Both the position numbers and the translations under genes were made by a program. DNA of 51,175 nt from Zygnema cylindricum (lineage: Eukaryota > Streptophyta > Zygnematophyceae > Zygnematales > Zygnemataceae): positions 1 to 51,175 of the forward strand of contig JBBHKE010001069.1 in NCBI GenBank assembly GCA_037447655.1. Direction: 5' to 3'. This document shows positions 1-10,478 of this stretch, one piece after another (the stretch's first letter is position 1; the number at the start of each line of letters is the position of its first letter). Below the pieces are notes generated by a model, which saw only the letters and a program-made list of their open reading frames with translations, searched no databases and had not been told where the DNA came from.

Positions 1-1371
1 TTTTGGGTCATTCAAAAAAAAAAGTAATAAGCAATCCCGGTAATGATTCGATGGCCATAAAAAAAAAAAAAACCCACAAATGACGGCACTTGGTATTTTT
101 TCAATACAGGAGTGAGCGCGAAACAAACCAAAACACGCATCCCCTCTTTTTTGAAAAATTAAAAAATTGTAAATAATAGCCCCAAAAAAACTTGACGTCG
201 GAAGGCCCTCGTTTTAAAGTGGGCGAGAGGAGATTCCAATTTGTTGTTTATGTATCGAGCAACTTTCCACCTCCAAACGCTGGACCGAAACTAAGATTGG
301 ACAAAATAAAATATTGTGGACCTTCGTCAAAAAAGCAAAATAAAATCCTTCTCTACTCTCAGGTACAAGTAAACTTTTTGAATTGATAAACTGAACCTGA
401 AACTGACCGTAAAACTGAAAGAGCTTTTCCCAAAAAGGAAATGTTCTAAGATCTGACCAGAAGTGATTGGAGGAGACCACTGATTCGTTGTTTAATGTCC
501 TTCTCCACGTCAAACAGTGCTCTATTTGCAATTGCTGTTCCGTTTTCAGTTCCGTTTCCAGTTCCGGTTTTCACACTCTCTGGCACTCTCTGTGCTCTGT
601 CTCCTGCGCTGTTTGCCTGCCCATGTTTACGAGGGACAAATTTACAAAGAATCATATTCACAATACTCAAACAACTCTAAAAACAACAAGCCCTTCAGAA
701 CAAAAGGAAAACAAAAAGTGTTGTCAAAAGATCCTGGAACAGTCATTGACCATTGACCTTCAATTGGCTAAAGGTTCAAAGCCAATGCATTCGAAGTTAG
801 TTTTTAAAAGTACAGAAAATTGAGACTGTGTGGAGTTAAAGATTTCTCCCCACAGGTTGTTGTTAGAAATTATTTTGATTCAAACAAAGACAGAAATCAT
901 TTACCACTATCAGTGCGGTCCACACTATTTAAGAATTTAAGCCTACTCAGTTTAATTCTAAGGGAGAATTAGTTTAGATACAAATTCATTTACGTTAGAA
1001 TATAAGAAAAAATTCTGTAGGTTCATCTTTAACAGTACAACAATAAAAGCTACGATAAATGCAGTCACTGTTCGATCTTTCAACTCAAACATAACCCTTA
1101 CCAAGAAAATAATTTTCCGCACTCATAGGACTATTGTTTGAGCATATCTATTAATGAATAACACTTATTGAACAGAAAATTCTTCGAGATCAAAAAAAAA
1201 CTAGTTACCTAAGGCACTCCTGTAAAAATTGTACTAACACTCAGTATGCACAATAACTTTTTATTAGAATACATAAACATGCTAACAAAGCCACACTAAT
1301 GGTGGTGATAGAACTACTTTCCGATTTTTCAGCTGCTCTTTTCCAAGTTTTTCTGAAATTTTACGGGTTTT
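1..1371. other. Anonymous AT-rich intergenic sequence
   Basis: No convincing gene is seen. The open frames around 467-823 and 214-531 overlap each other on both strands, have no recognisable domain, and look like chance frames in a pyrimidine-rich stretch near 540-600. Homopolymer A tracts are frequent. No TIR or LTR ends were recognised here. Confidence 0.5.
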
Positions 1372-1614
1372 TCATGGGATTATTGGGTTTCTTGGTGCTT
1401 TCTTGTCAGAAACATTCTCACCGAATGTATTATCTTCGTCAACCATAAAACTGTTTTCTCTGATTAAAATTGCAGAATTGGAGAACTGAACGGCACGTCT
1501 TTCCATAAGCTCCATGACTCGAGCCATGGCTGCCTTCTCCTTCATCCCTACCTCCTCTGGACCTCCGTATTCTGCCATTGCCTTTAAAGGAGCGTTACGG
1601 AGACCAGATCTCAC
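1372..1614 (-). CDS. Unrecognised 80-aa open frame
   Basis: I do not recognise this frame. It encodes a charged, mostly helical-looking segment with the motif MKEKAAMARVMELMERRAVQF followed by a less ordered acidic tail. Its composition is more protein-like than that of neighbouring frames (few homopolymers, mixed charged and hydrophobic residues). It lies downstream, on the same strand, of the decayed BOR-type exon at 2061-2297, so it could be an exon of that locus, a capture or a chance frame. No splice sites were established. Confidence 0.2.
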   Translation of the reverse strand: MRSGLRNAPLKAMAEYGGPEEVGMKEKAAMARVMELMERRAVQFSNSAILIRENSFMVDEDNTFGENVSDKKAPRNPIIP

Positions 1615-2060
1615 ATGTTCTTTTTTTGAGAGGTGCCATACTTTTCGTATAGAGAGGTGCCTGAAATTTTTATCCCGCTCGGGAAACCCCGAGTTTCTGT
1701 CAAACTTTTGGCCATTTACCTATTGTTTCTCCTCTTAATTAATATTATCTGAATTTGTCTTGAAATATCGTGGCTTGTACTAGTTTATCTTTTCTTGTAG
1801 TACCAATACTCTTTATGTTCTCTTTTCTGTTCATATAGTCTCTTCGTAGTTTTATTTCATCCTTTCCACTTGGCTCCTTCAATTATCGCTTATATCCTGG
1901 TCCTTCCCCTCTGCCCTTCTCTTCTTTCTCTCTGGTCTTTGATGTTACCTTATCTCTGTCATCTTAAATTTATCACAAACCATCCTTCCTCCCCTTTTCT
2001 CCCTTAAAGACAATGAAAACATATATGTAGAAAATAGCTTCAAAAGACAAAACAAAATAC

Positions 2061-2297
2061 CTAAGGAAGGACACCATTGACAGGTGGCACTCCCAGGAGT
2101 CCACAAGCAAGAGTAATTATTACCCAAATGGAAAAAATCATAATGATAAGCACTGGGTTTTTCCAAGTTGAAATCTTCTACTTGAGCCAATTGGGCCGAG
2201 ACACTGGTCGAAAAAAAAAGTTTTGTGATAATAACGTCGAGGATTATGGCCGCAACAATATATACTCCATAAACTTTTCCCATATCCTGCATTTTTT
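2061..2297 (-). pseudogene. Decayed exon of a BOR-type borate/anion (SLC4-like) transporter
   Basis: Read on the minus strand, this gives a DMGKV motif, a hydrophobic membrane segment (YGVYIVAAIILDV), then VSAQLAQVEDFNLEKPSAYH and, after a one-base frame change, a LACGLLGVPPVNGVLP segment. That order matches the conserved transmembrane core of plant boron exporters and the wider HCO3-/borate transporter family, which export borate across the plasma membrane. A good acceptor (CTTCTTAG) lies just upstream at 2298-2299 and a donor (AG|GTATTT) just downstream at 2059-2060, so the piece looks like one exon. It is broken: there is a frameshift after the SAYHYD motif, and the last codon before the donor is TAG where the family has Gln. 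No other exons were recognised. It is a pseudogene fragment, not a working transporter. Confidence 0.7.
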
Positions 2298-2362
2298 CTA
2301 AGAAGAAAACCAAGAAAGTATAACAATCAGAAAATAAAATTATTTCACTGTAACACTGAGGA

Positions 2363-2541
2363 AGCAGAATTTCAAGTGGAGGGAGAGAGAACGGGAAAGG
2401 GAGGGGGAGAGGGGGGGGAGAGGAGAGGGAGAAGGAGAGGGAGAGGGAGGGGAAGGGGAAGGGGAAGGGGGGGGAGAGGGAGAGGGAAAAAGGGAAATTG
2501 AGAGGAGATGAGAGTGGGGAGAAGGGAGAAAGTAGTGATAA
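2363..2541 (+). repeat. Purine-rich low-complexity tract
   Basis: An almost pure A/G tract with runs of GGAGAGG and up to nine consecutive G. It creates artificial Ser/Pro/Leu-rich frames on the minus strand that should not be taken as genes. It separates the BOR-type exon from a second, more decayed copy of its 5' end. Confidence 0.85.
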
Positions 2542-2602
2542 CAGATTCCAAAATGATGGCCGACGCAATGTGCACCCAATTTTTTTTTCATATCACCCAA
2601 AT
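2530..2602 (-). pseudogene. Second, highly decayed copy of the BOR-type exon start
   Basis: On the minus strand the stretch starting GATATGAAAAAA aligns for about 70 bases with the start of the exon at 2061-2297 (GATATGGGAAAAG), including GTCGGCCAT against GCGGCCAT and TGTTATCAC against CGTTATTATCAC. It is too short and diverged to prove descent from the gene. A local duplication of the exon start is the simplest reading. Confidence 0.35.
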
Positions 2603-2689
2603 TGAAATGTTATACTGCCCATAACCGCGTCTTTTCCGAAGTCCTTTTCCCCTCCAAATGAGAGAGGGATGGATGGGAAGAGAGTGAGA

Positions 2690-2835
2690 TAGAGTGGGGG
2701 AGAGTGAAAAGGTGGGGTGAGAGGGAGATAAGAAGAGAGATAGAGAGAGAGAGAGATATATATAGTGAGGGGGAGAGAGAGAGAGATCGAGAGAGGGTAG
2801 GAAAGAAAGTGAGCATGAGAGAAAGTGAAGTGGAG
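2690..2835 (+). repeat. (GA)n-rich microsatellite
   Basis: GAGA/GATA-type simple repeats on the plus strand, with a short TATATATA interruption near 2757. All open frames across it in every phase are Arg/Glu or Ser/Leu low complexity and are rejected as genes. Confidence 0.85.
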
Positions 2836-3254
2836 CACGGGAGAGAGACAACACATGGGAGAGACTCAACACATGAAACTGGTATTGTCCTTGAAAAATC
2901 AAAAATTCCTCACACAACAAAACCCTTTCACATTGGTCGTGGAAAACGTGTAAGGGTTATCAAAAGTAATTCAGACACCTTTCTAGTATGGAAGAAAACA
3001 AAATCAACAAACGGCTGTTCGAAACAAAAAAAAAAAAAGTAATATACACATGACACTAGCAGTGACCTGGAATTTCACTCAATTTCCTCACGATTAGAAA
3101 AAAAACAATATGGAGATCTCTTTTGAAATTATTGATTAAACACCATCTTTTGTTTTCTTGCCCGTTATGTTTCACTAACCTAACCACAACAATAACTCTA
3201 TAAAATCCACTACTTTCATTAACCTAACCACAATAGCTGGTTTATTCTAAAAAA

Positions 3255-4370
3255 CTCCATACCTTTTATAAAGATCTTGCATAGAGCTTTGCGTTCTTCG
3301 TCCCCGTATAGATCCCTCTCCTCTCTAACGACATTCTTTTCCTCCTTTCTTTTCCTCCTCTCCTTTCCTCCTCGGTAGATGGAGAATCCTCATCCAAGTA
3401 ACACATTTCCTCATCTAACATCGAATTGTGTAGTGTACACACTGTGATAATTGTGTCCACTAAACACTTCGTGTTTGCGAAAACTACTTTCCTACTTATG
3501 ACTGCCCATTACCGTTTTAACACTCCAAAAGTTCGCTCATCACACATTCCTCTACTACTATAAAAATAATTGAAAGACTTCTGTGGTTCTTTTATGTGGT
3601 TTTTTTAGGTTTGACTGTGAATTTGGAGTGATGAAGTGTCTACTTTGACGATGAGTGCATCATCCAAAAACAAAGGTGGTACCTTTTCCTAAGCAACATT
3701 GATGGACGGCCTTTGCAATCCCCAACCAAAAATAGCATTTCCTACTCCAGAATTTTTGAATACTCCAGAATCATGCGCACTACCTGTCCACCCTACACAT
3801 ATATCTAGTATACATGTGTTCGGTGCTACCACCGCTTGTGAAATATACTATAATTTTTTTCTCTATCATTCTAATCCAATGGCCTCATACCAACCCGTAA
3901 CCTTATATTTATATGCGTTGCAATGATTGCCCCAAAACAGTTGAGAAGCTCAAATTTGTAGTCTTTAAAAACTGTTACAAGTTGATTAAATCTTGTTACA
4001 GTTGGCCACTTGATCAACCGTGGCGTAAGGATGTCCGACACCGCTCGGCAACATATTGCTTGTTTTCTCGACACCGTGGTTCCACTAACGCCAAAGAGCT
4101 CTACCATTGAAAAATGTGTTTCTTGGGGCGACACGATAAATAACCATCTTTATTTGACATTTCATAGCAAGCTTTCTACTACGAATGTTAACAAAACACG
4201 GAGCGGGTTTGTCTCCATACGATGTCTTAATTCTTTGACAAAATAATTCACAAGATATCGAGGAAGGTAAAATAGTTCCCTATACCTAGCATTATCATAC
4301 GCATCAACAAGGATCATTGAAAAGTGTAAACTTCGCGAATTAATGTAGTATTCATGTCTCAAACACAAAC
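3255..4370 (-). pseudogene. PIF/Harbinger transposase pseudogene (minus strand)
   Basis: Reading the minus strand from 4370 down, pieces of a PIF/Harbinger (DDE_4-type) transposase occur in the correct order. First comes an N-terminal LPRYLVNYFVKELRHRMETN block (4162-4368). Next is the helix-turn-helix-like ELFGVSGTTVSR and RAVSDILTPRLIKWPT block, then NCFGAIIATHINI (3871-4134), where the family has an Asp-containing GAID motif. A VGWTGSAHDSGVFKNS block follows (about 3700-3870). Last is a C-terminal IITVCTLHNSMLDEE block (3266-3460) with an acidic tail. Frames shift several times and the first catalytic Asp region is altered, so it is inactive. It lies head to head with a related plus-strand copy starting about 70 bases away. 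Confidence 0.8.
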
Positions 4371-4439
4371 GTTCCTACATATTGCAATTATCTTTTGTAT
4401 TTCAATGGATACTCATAGATGATGGAGGATTCGGGGAAA

Positions 4440-5480
4440 AAATTCTATCAGACCTCGAAGTTTGCATTTTTTTATGAGCCTCATAGATAGATGTGATGGT
4501 GACAGATATAAGAAAATGCTTTGCCTCCCACGTCACCTTGTCAATTATCTCGTTGAGGAAATAGGACATCGTATGGAAATAGATCCCCCCACCGCTTTCT
4601 TAAATATACCTAGTCGAAAAGAAAAAAATCAGTGCAACTCCGAATAAAAATGGTTATCTATTGATTGGCTCCTGGAAACTCAAATGTAAGTGTGGGAGGG
4701 TTTTTTGGCGTTAGTGCTATAACAATGTTGAGGAAATGACAAATATTTTGTCGAGCGGTATGGGATATTCTCACACCACGCCTCATCGGGTGGCCAACTG
4801 TAACCCTCTTTAATCAACTTGTATCAGCATTTAGTGACTATAAATTTAAGATCACCAATTGTTGTGGGGCAATTGATGCCACACACATAAACACAAGTCT
4901 AAATGGTGGGATGCCGGCTGCAAATTAGTTCGACAGGGAAAAAAATTACAATACCATCTTACAAGCTGTAGTAACACCTAATACACGTATATTAGATGCT
5001 TGTCTGGGTTGGGCAGGTAGCGTCCACGATTCTAAAGTAATAAGAAATTCAGGTGTTGGAAATTCAATCTTGTTTAGGGGAGGGTTGAAAAGCCTTTCCG
5101 TTAATGTTACATAGAAAGAAGTACCACCTTTCATTATAGAAGATGTTGGGTAATCCACTTAGCAAACACTTGATCACTCTATACCCAGGGTCAAATCTTC
5201 AAGAACATAACTATTTCCATAGTAGCCGATGAATGTGCGTTGAGAGAACATATGGTGTGTTAAACAGATAATATCGAGTAATCGACAAGAAAATAGTTTT
5301 GGCAAACACATAGCATGTAGTTCACACAATCATTACTGTGCGCATTTTGTACAACTTGATGATAGATGGGGATATAAGTTACCTAGACAATAAAACTCCG
5401 CCTAATTCTCCTCCAAACAAGGAGGAAGAAATTCCTAGGGAGTTTGATACCTACGCCGATGAAAAAAATAAGAAATAAGC
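4440..5480 (+). pseudogene. PIF/Harbinger transposase pseudogene (plus strand)
   Basis: This is a second copy of the same transposase type in opposite orientation. The plus strand shows LPRHLVNYLVEEIGHRME (4462-4647) and ILTPRLIGWPTVTLFNQL with NCCGAIDATHIN (about 4750-4900), keeping the catalytic GAID Asp. It continues with ILQAVVTPNTRILDACLGWA and GSVHDSKVIRNSG (to about 5060), PLSKHLITLY (about 5160), ERTYGVLNR (about 5240) and IITV-type LHN-like C-terminal residues with an acidic tail (to about 5460). Several stops and frame changes separate the blocks, so it is dead. The N-terminal block is closer to its minus-strand neighbour than expected by chance, suggesting an inverted duplication or two insertions of one family. 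Confidence 0.8.
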
Positions 5481-5489
5481 GACTTTTTA

Positions 5490-6045
5490 GCTGAATATCT
5501 CTTCGAAAGGCATGGAGATTCCGCAAAATAGATTTGGTGATTTTGTTTTTGTGAAAAAAAATATATAAATTTGATGTTAGCGTTTTGGCTGAGGTTTTAT
5601 ATTTGATGTTACTGTTTAGGCTATGTAGGTGCAAAATGCGAGGCAAAACAAAAAGAGGAAAAATAGTGATATCGTTGTGCTGTTAGATAAGGTTTTGACT
5701 ATAGGTTTTACTTTGGAGAATGTTTATGGCTTAATAAGCCATTTCAATTGAAATACCAAATACTAATCTTTTTTTTTCCGTTTGTATTTTTGATACTATT
5801 GTTCTAAGAGTTTTATGAATATAATTTGCTTAGAATTTGTGATTTTTTGTTTTGTACTCTTTTTTTATTATTCTAAAAGTTTCATAAACATGTTTTATTT
5901 AGTGCTTGCACTTATATTATGTGTCCAACCTTTTTCTTTAAAGTTGCATAGGAGTAGTAGTAAGAGATTGAGTGATGAAAAAGGCAACAACTTTTCCATG
6001 ACTAAGGTCGTAATTAAACAAGAGGTATAATTTTGGAGTTTATGT
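5490..6045. other. AT-rich spacer, no gene seen
   Basis: T-rich sequence between the Harbinger relic and the tandem repeat. The frame at 5815-6030 is Phe/Leu-rich and has no recognisable motif. I see no TIR pair that would close the Harbinger element here. Confidence 0.5.
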
Positions 6046-6049
6046 TAGA

Positions 6050-7115
6050 GATAACAAATGAGAAATTTAGCATGTAAAACATTACAGATAAAAATTTTAT
6101 CATATGATGAAACTTACAAATAAAATATGTATCATGTAAAACGAGAATTAAAGTTTACTGATAAAAAGTTTATCATGTTAACTATAATTACAGATTACAG
6201 ATAAGAAATTTATTATGTAAAACTAGAATTAGAGTTTACAAATAAGGAATCTATTATGTAAAATGAGAACAGGCAAAAGGCTTAGCATGTACAACTAGAC
6301 CTTACAGATAAGCAAATAATAAATCTATCATGTAAAACGAGAATTAAAGTTCACTAATAAAAAAATGATTATGAAAAACGATAATTACAGATTACAGATA
6401 AAAAAATATTATATAAAATCAAAATTAGAGTTACAAATGAGAAATCTTTTATATAAAATGAGAATTAGGGATTTCAAGCAAAAGTTTTAGCATGTAAAAC
6501 TAGACCTTACAGATACCAAATCTATCATGAAAAATGAGAATTACAGATTACAAATAAAAAACTTATTATGTAAAACTAGAATTAGATTTTACAGATAAGA
6601 AATCTATCGTGCAAAATAAGAATTAAAGATTACAGACAAAAGATTTATCATGTAAAACTAGAGCTTACAAATAAGAAATATATCATGTAAAATGAGAATT
6701 ACAGTTTACTGATAAAAAATATATCATGCAAAACGGAATTACAAACGGAATTACAGATTGCCAAAAAACTGTCATGTAAAACGAGAATTAGATTTTAAAA
6801 AATCTATCATGTAAAATGAGAATCACAGATTACAGAAAAAAAAATTATCATGTAAAACGAGAATTAGAGATTGCAGATAAAAAATTAATTATGTAAAAAT
6901 AAAATTAGAGTTTACAGATAAAAAATCTATCATCCAAAATGAGAATTGGAGATTAGAGATAAAAAAATTATCATGTAAAAACTAGAGCTTACAGATTAGA
7001 AATATATCATGTAAAATAAGAATTACAGATTACATAATTTTTTTTTATCAATAAAGAAAAAAGATTAATCATGCAAAACGAGAATTAGAGTTTAATATAA
7101 GAACCCCGTAAATAT
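6050..7115 (+). repeat. Degenerate AT-rich tandem repeat, unit about 41 bp
   Basis: About two dozen imperfect copies of a unit of roughly 41 bases. Each contains a TATCATGTAAAA core followed by GAGAATTA and ACAGATAA. Units differ by small indels and substitutions, so the array is old. It has no open frame of note. The conserved ATCATGTAAAA core with AT-rich spacers resembles a decayed minisatellite or satellite. It is not a CRISPR: spacers are not unique and units are in a eukaryotic repeat context. Confidence 0.85.
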
Positions 7116-7860
7116 ATTTCTGTCACCCTAAACATAATAAAAAATATACACGGATAAATCAATTGTTACCGCTAACATTAAAACAATTACTAACATTAGT
7201 TCACACACAATACCAAAGATGGACTAGATATGGATAAATCCCATGACGACAAAGAAAGATAACTACAAAAAATTACATTATGCCTCAAAAACCAATGATG
7301 TAATATGAAATAAACGAGAAAAAACAAAATTTCTGTGTAGTTTTCAGCTCATTATAACTGTTGTACAGGTTACAATCTGAACTACATTCTTTTTTTCAGT
7401 TTAGTACATTTCAGTTTGGTACACAGTTTTTGCACTATTTATATGAAGCTTTTAGCTCATTATAGCGTTTATACAGTCTAAAATCTGAACTGCTTTCCTA
7501 TTTTCAGTTTGGTAAACAGATTGAACTTACTTTTATATTATTTTTGAAGTTCTTTACTTCGCACACGTGAGTTTTTACAGTTAACAATTAGAAAAGCTTG
7601 ACACTTTAGGGTTTGTATCCATTAAAAGACCACACCTGTTTCAGTTATATTGTTGCCACCAATGCCCCTTCCTTCCAAGATAGTAAGATCCTTAAATGTT
7701 TCGCGCACTTTCTTACAACAAAACGCACTTTTCTTGATGGTGGACAACATTCTGTGTGGCGCAAAAGCCCTTAGATTGTGGAGTGGCACCATTATCGTAC
7801 TATTGTTGTCCGTTTGTGACAGATGAAGCTATATTCGCAAGAGTATGCATAGGATGAAGT
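7116..7860. other. Non-coding spacer with a short duplicated block
   Basis: No gene is seen. Two diverged copies of a block of about 90 bases occur at about 7341-7440 and 7446-7530. Both begin AGCTCATTATA and carry ATCTGAACT and TTTCAGTTTGGTA. No coding potential was recognised. Confidence 0.5.
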
Positions 7861-7861
7861 A

Positions 7862-8074
7862 CACCACGAATCGCTATTAGTGTTGTTTATTTTCAGCTTA
7901 GAAGATCTTTTCTCCGTACACACTTGTCGGATCGTAAATCCGACGGTTGCGATTGATAAGTTCTATTCTTAGCTTCCGATTGGCTGTCTCAAACTGAAAA
8001 TTGGACAAGTGTATACGAATGAAAGATGTTTTAAGTGGCGTAAAAATTATTAACACTAATAGCGATTCGCGGTG
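7862..8074. mobile_element. MITE-2 copy a (TA-flanked, 213 bp)
   Basis: A short non-autonomous DNA transposon with terminal inverted repeats of about 25 bases. The left end is CACCACGAATCGCTATTAG, and the right end read in reverse begins CACCGCGAATCGCTATTAG. It is flanked by TA on both sides (7860-7861 and 8075-8076), as expected of Tc1/mariner-type targets. Inside is a second imperfect palindrome around CCGTACACACTTGTC. Copies d and h share this inner palindrome, while copies b, c and f have a different interior, so there are at least two subfamilies. No coding capacity. Confidence 0.85.
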
Positions 8075-8076
8075 TA

Positions 8077-8755
8077 GGCGAAGGGGTTAAAGCTACCCCC
8101 TCGGAAAAGCTATTTTACTGTAAAAAATGAAGATGGAAGAAGGCAACAACTAGATTGTGCACTCTAGAAAAAACATAAACTGTTCCCTTAGATAGTTTTT
8201 TCCATCTTTGTGAACGTGATTTGATAAGCGTTGTCTTTCACAAATGGCGGCACATAAAACATTGGTTTCAAATTTGTATTTGTAAAAAAAGAAAACGAAT
8301 TGGTTTCATTAGAATTTCATTAGAAACCAAAACGAAAATTTGAGGGAGGCGCGGCAAATTCCGGAGGTCAATGGATGGTAAAGGCGGGGTGACGTGATGT
8401 CCTTCAAGAAATTGTTTTTCTTCGAACAGAGTGGGTACAGGGTGGGTTCAGGCTGGATTTGAATCCACTCTCCCGAAGACACATGTCCTTTGCCACGAAT
8501 AACATTTTTACCTCACGTTCTCATCGTGGAGACGATACCATTTGCCACATGTTAAGGTTTTTACCTCGCATTCATAGTGTGGATAGTCTCTGACTTTTCC
8601 AAAGTGTACCAATCGCTCACGTCAAGTATGTGGCGAGTGTCCTCAAGAACATTTGAGGAAACAAAAGTACAACACCGGAATGGATAGGATTTAGGGTATT
8701 TTCGCATGTGCTAAAGTTACAGTTATTTTTTGTTTTTTCCTCGATAACTTAGACG
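8077..8755. other. Spacer, no gene seen
   Basis: Mixed-composition non-coding sequence between two MITEs. No long open frame, TIR pair or known repeat was recognised. Confidence 0.5.
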
Positions 8756-8761
8756 TTTAGG

Positions 8762-9127
8762 GCATAGTTCAAAAGTAGGTGAAAGTACGCCCATACAATA
8801 TGCCTATTGTACGCAAAACATACAATATGACCTTAAGACCCATATTGTATTGGTCGCAAAATGAAAAAAAATAGTAACAGGGTTGAGTTGCACATCGATC
8901 GATAGAGAATTAAACGTCATGTCAAAATTTTGAAAAACATTCTGACAAAAAATTATTTTTCTGTGAGTTTTGAGGTATTTTTTATTCAAACCGTCAGATT
9001 TGGACGATCGGACGGTCACTTATAAAAGTAGCGATCTACAAAGATCACATGAAAAGCCCATAACACAACTTACGATAAAGGCGCCTACAAAAGGCTTACA
9101 ATAGAAACGCCTACTTTTGAACTGTGG
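8762..9127. mobile_element. MITE-1 copy a (366 bp, 6-bp target duplication)
   Basis: This element has terminal inverted repeats CATAGTTCAAAAGTAGG / CCTACTTTTGAACTGTGG. Flanking 6-mers are TTTAGG (8756-8761) and TTTGGG (9128-9133), a target duplication with one mismatch. The interior contains an inner palindrome around GGACGATCGGACGGTC and no open frame. Full relatives are at 12103-12469 (inverted) and 34656-35018, and a fourth copy runs off the window at 50941. The superfamily is not assigned, because a 6-bp duplication does not fit the commonest MITE classes. Confidence 0.9.
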
Positions 9128-10237
9128 TTTGGGGTTTGTTGACATTGTGACGTCACGCTCACTCGTGACAACGTCGACGTCACATATTCAAGTACTTTCC
9201 GCCATGGTTTCCCGATTTCGTTTTTTCAACTTTTTTCACTCGATTTGCCATTAAAAAAAAACCTAAAAATTGTAGAAATAAATAAAAATCAGAGATCTTT
9301 CATTTTATATCAATATTGTCGTGTCCAATTTTACAGAGTGTGAGATGACAGCGAAAGTGTGAGAGGGAGAGGGGAGAGGCGACGACGGCGCAAAATTTTG
9401 AAAATGACCCATGAATGAAAGTGGAGGTCCGAGACCCATGCAGTTTTTTTTCCGTACATGCGCGTGACAGGCACGGAGAAAAATAGCGAGGACTCTCCTT
9501 CGCCTTAGAATTTTCCCGCTCGCGTGACGCGTGTGTGGTTTGTTTTTCATTCGCTGCTTGGGCTGTACTTTAACAAAAAACACCCCCTCGAGGTGATTTT
9601 ATAAGAAGTTTTTTTTTGGGTTGGATTCTCTTGCCCGTGGGTCGAAAAGGGGAAAACGCCAAAATGAGTTCACATGACGACAAACACGCCGTACATTCAA
9701 AGTATGAGTTGGCATTCACTATACTTTGGTAAAAACGATTTTCTCGTACGGTTGAAGTTTTTGTCAAAGTTCCTTAAATTTTAGGGCAAAAAGACAAAGA
9801 AAAGTAGATACTTTAAACCATGGGGACACCCCCTATGTCAATCATTACTTGCGCCTTCATTACTTCAAAAATGTGATAGGTGTCGACGTCTACAAAATAT
9901 ACGACAACTTACGATAGTACGAAACGAAATGTAGATGACTACGAAACTTCCTAAAATTTGTGACGTCTACAAAAACGACGACGGTTGTAGACATCGAGTT
10001 TTTTGTGACATTGTAGATGTTTAGGGTTTTGTGACATTGCGAAGTCATGCTACCTTTTGACGTCATTCGTACATAAACTTTAAGCCATGGCTTCCCGATT
10101 TCTTTTTTTTATCTTTTAGCATTCGTTAAGCCATCAAACTAAGACCGAAGATATTAAAAAAAAAAAACACTTTAGCATTGTTGACCTCTATTTGCAATTT
10201 TTATGTAGGTTAAAAAAAAATGAAATTAATTATTTTG

Positions 10238-10478
10238 GGATAAATGTTCAACCAACACCAGTTTTATTACCAATTAACATTTTAGAAGATTTTACAAAAC
10301 CTCAGTTTCCGGTTATTTGGAAACATATTGCCATATGAATTGGTAATTGTTGTGCTTATTTCTTTGGTTCCACTTGTGGTACCAATTCAAATGATGTTTT
10401 TAGGCTTGTTTACACGTGCAAAACAAGATTTGAATTTTGCGACCTTAGCAACTACTTATATAGGTGAATCGATGATAC
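10238..10478 (+). pseudogene. atpI: Nuclear plastid DNA: 3' part of atpI (ATP synthase CF0 subunit a)
   Basis: The plus strand encodes [15 protein letters not shown], then after a small deletion [34 protein letters not shown] and [13 protein letters not shown]. This is the conserved C-terminal half of the plastid ATP synthase subunit a, a membrane proton-channel subunit. It lacks the few codons that follow KP in the family, which changes the frame once, and it ends at the ESM motif just before the normal stop. Only this fragment (about 80 codons) is present, with no start and no plastid neighbours, so it is a plastid-to-nucleus transfer, not a gene. Several residues differ from typical land-plant atpI (for example PYELV in place of ADELV), suggesting age or a divergent source. 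It sits inside unit 2 of copy A; the corresponding stretch is missing from copy B. Confidence 0.85.

Noticed and set aside
1945-2920. Several long Ser/Pro/Leu-rich minus-strand frames
   Set aside because: They arise from GA-rich low-complexity DNA; only the part at 2061-2297 has real protein similarity (BOR-type exon).
6050-7115. CRISPR-like appearance of short repeated words with spacers
   Set aside because: Eukaryotic context, units drift along their whole length, spacers are not unique and no cas genes are present.
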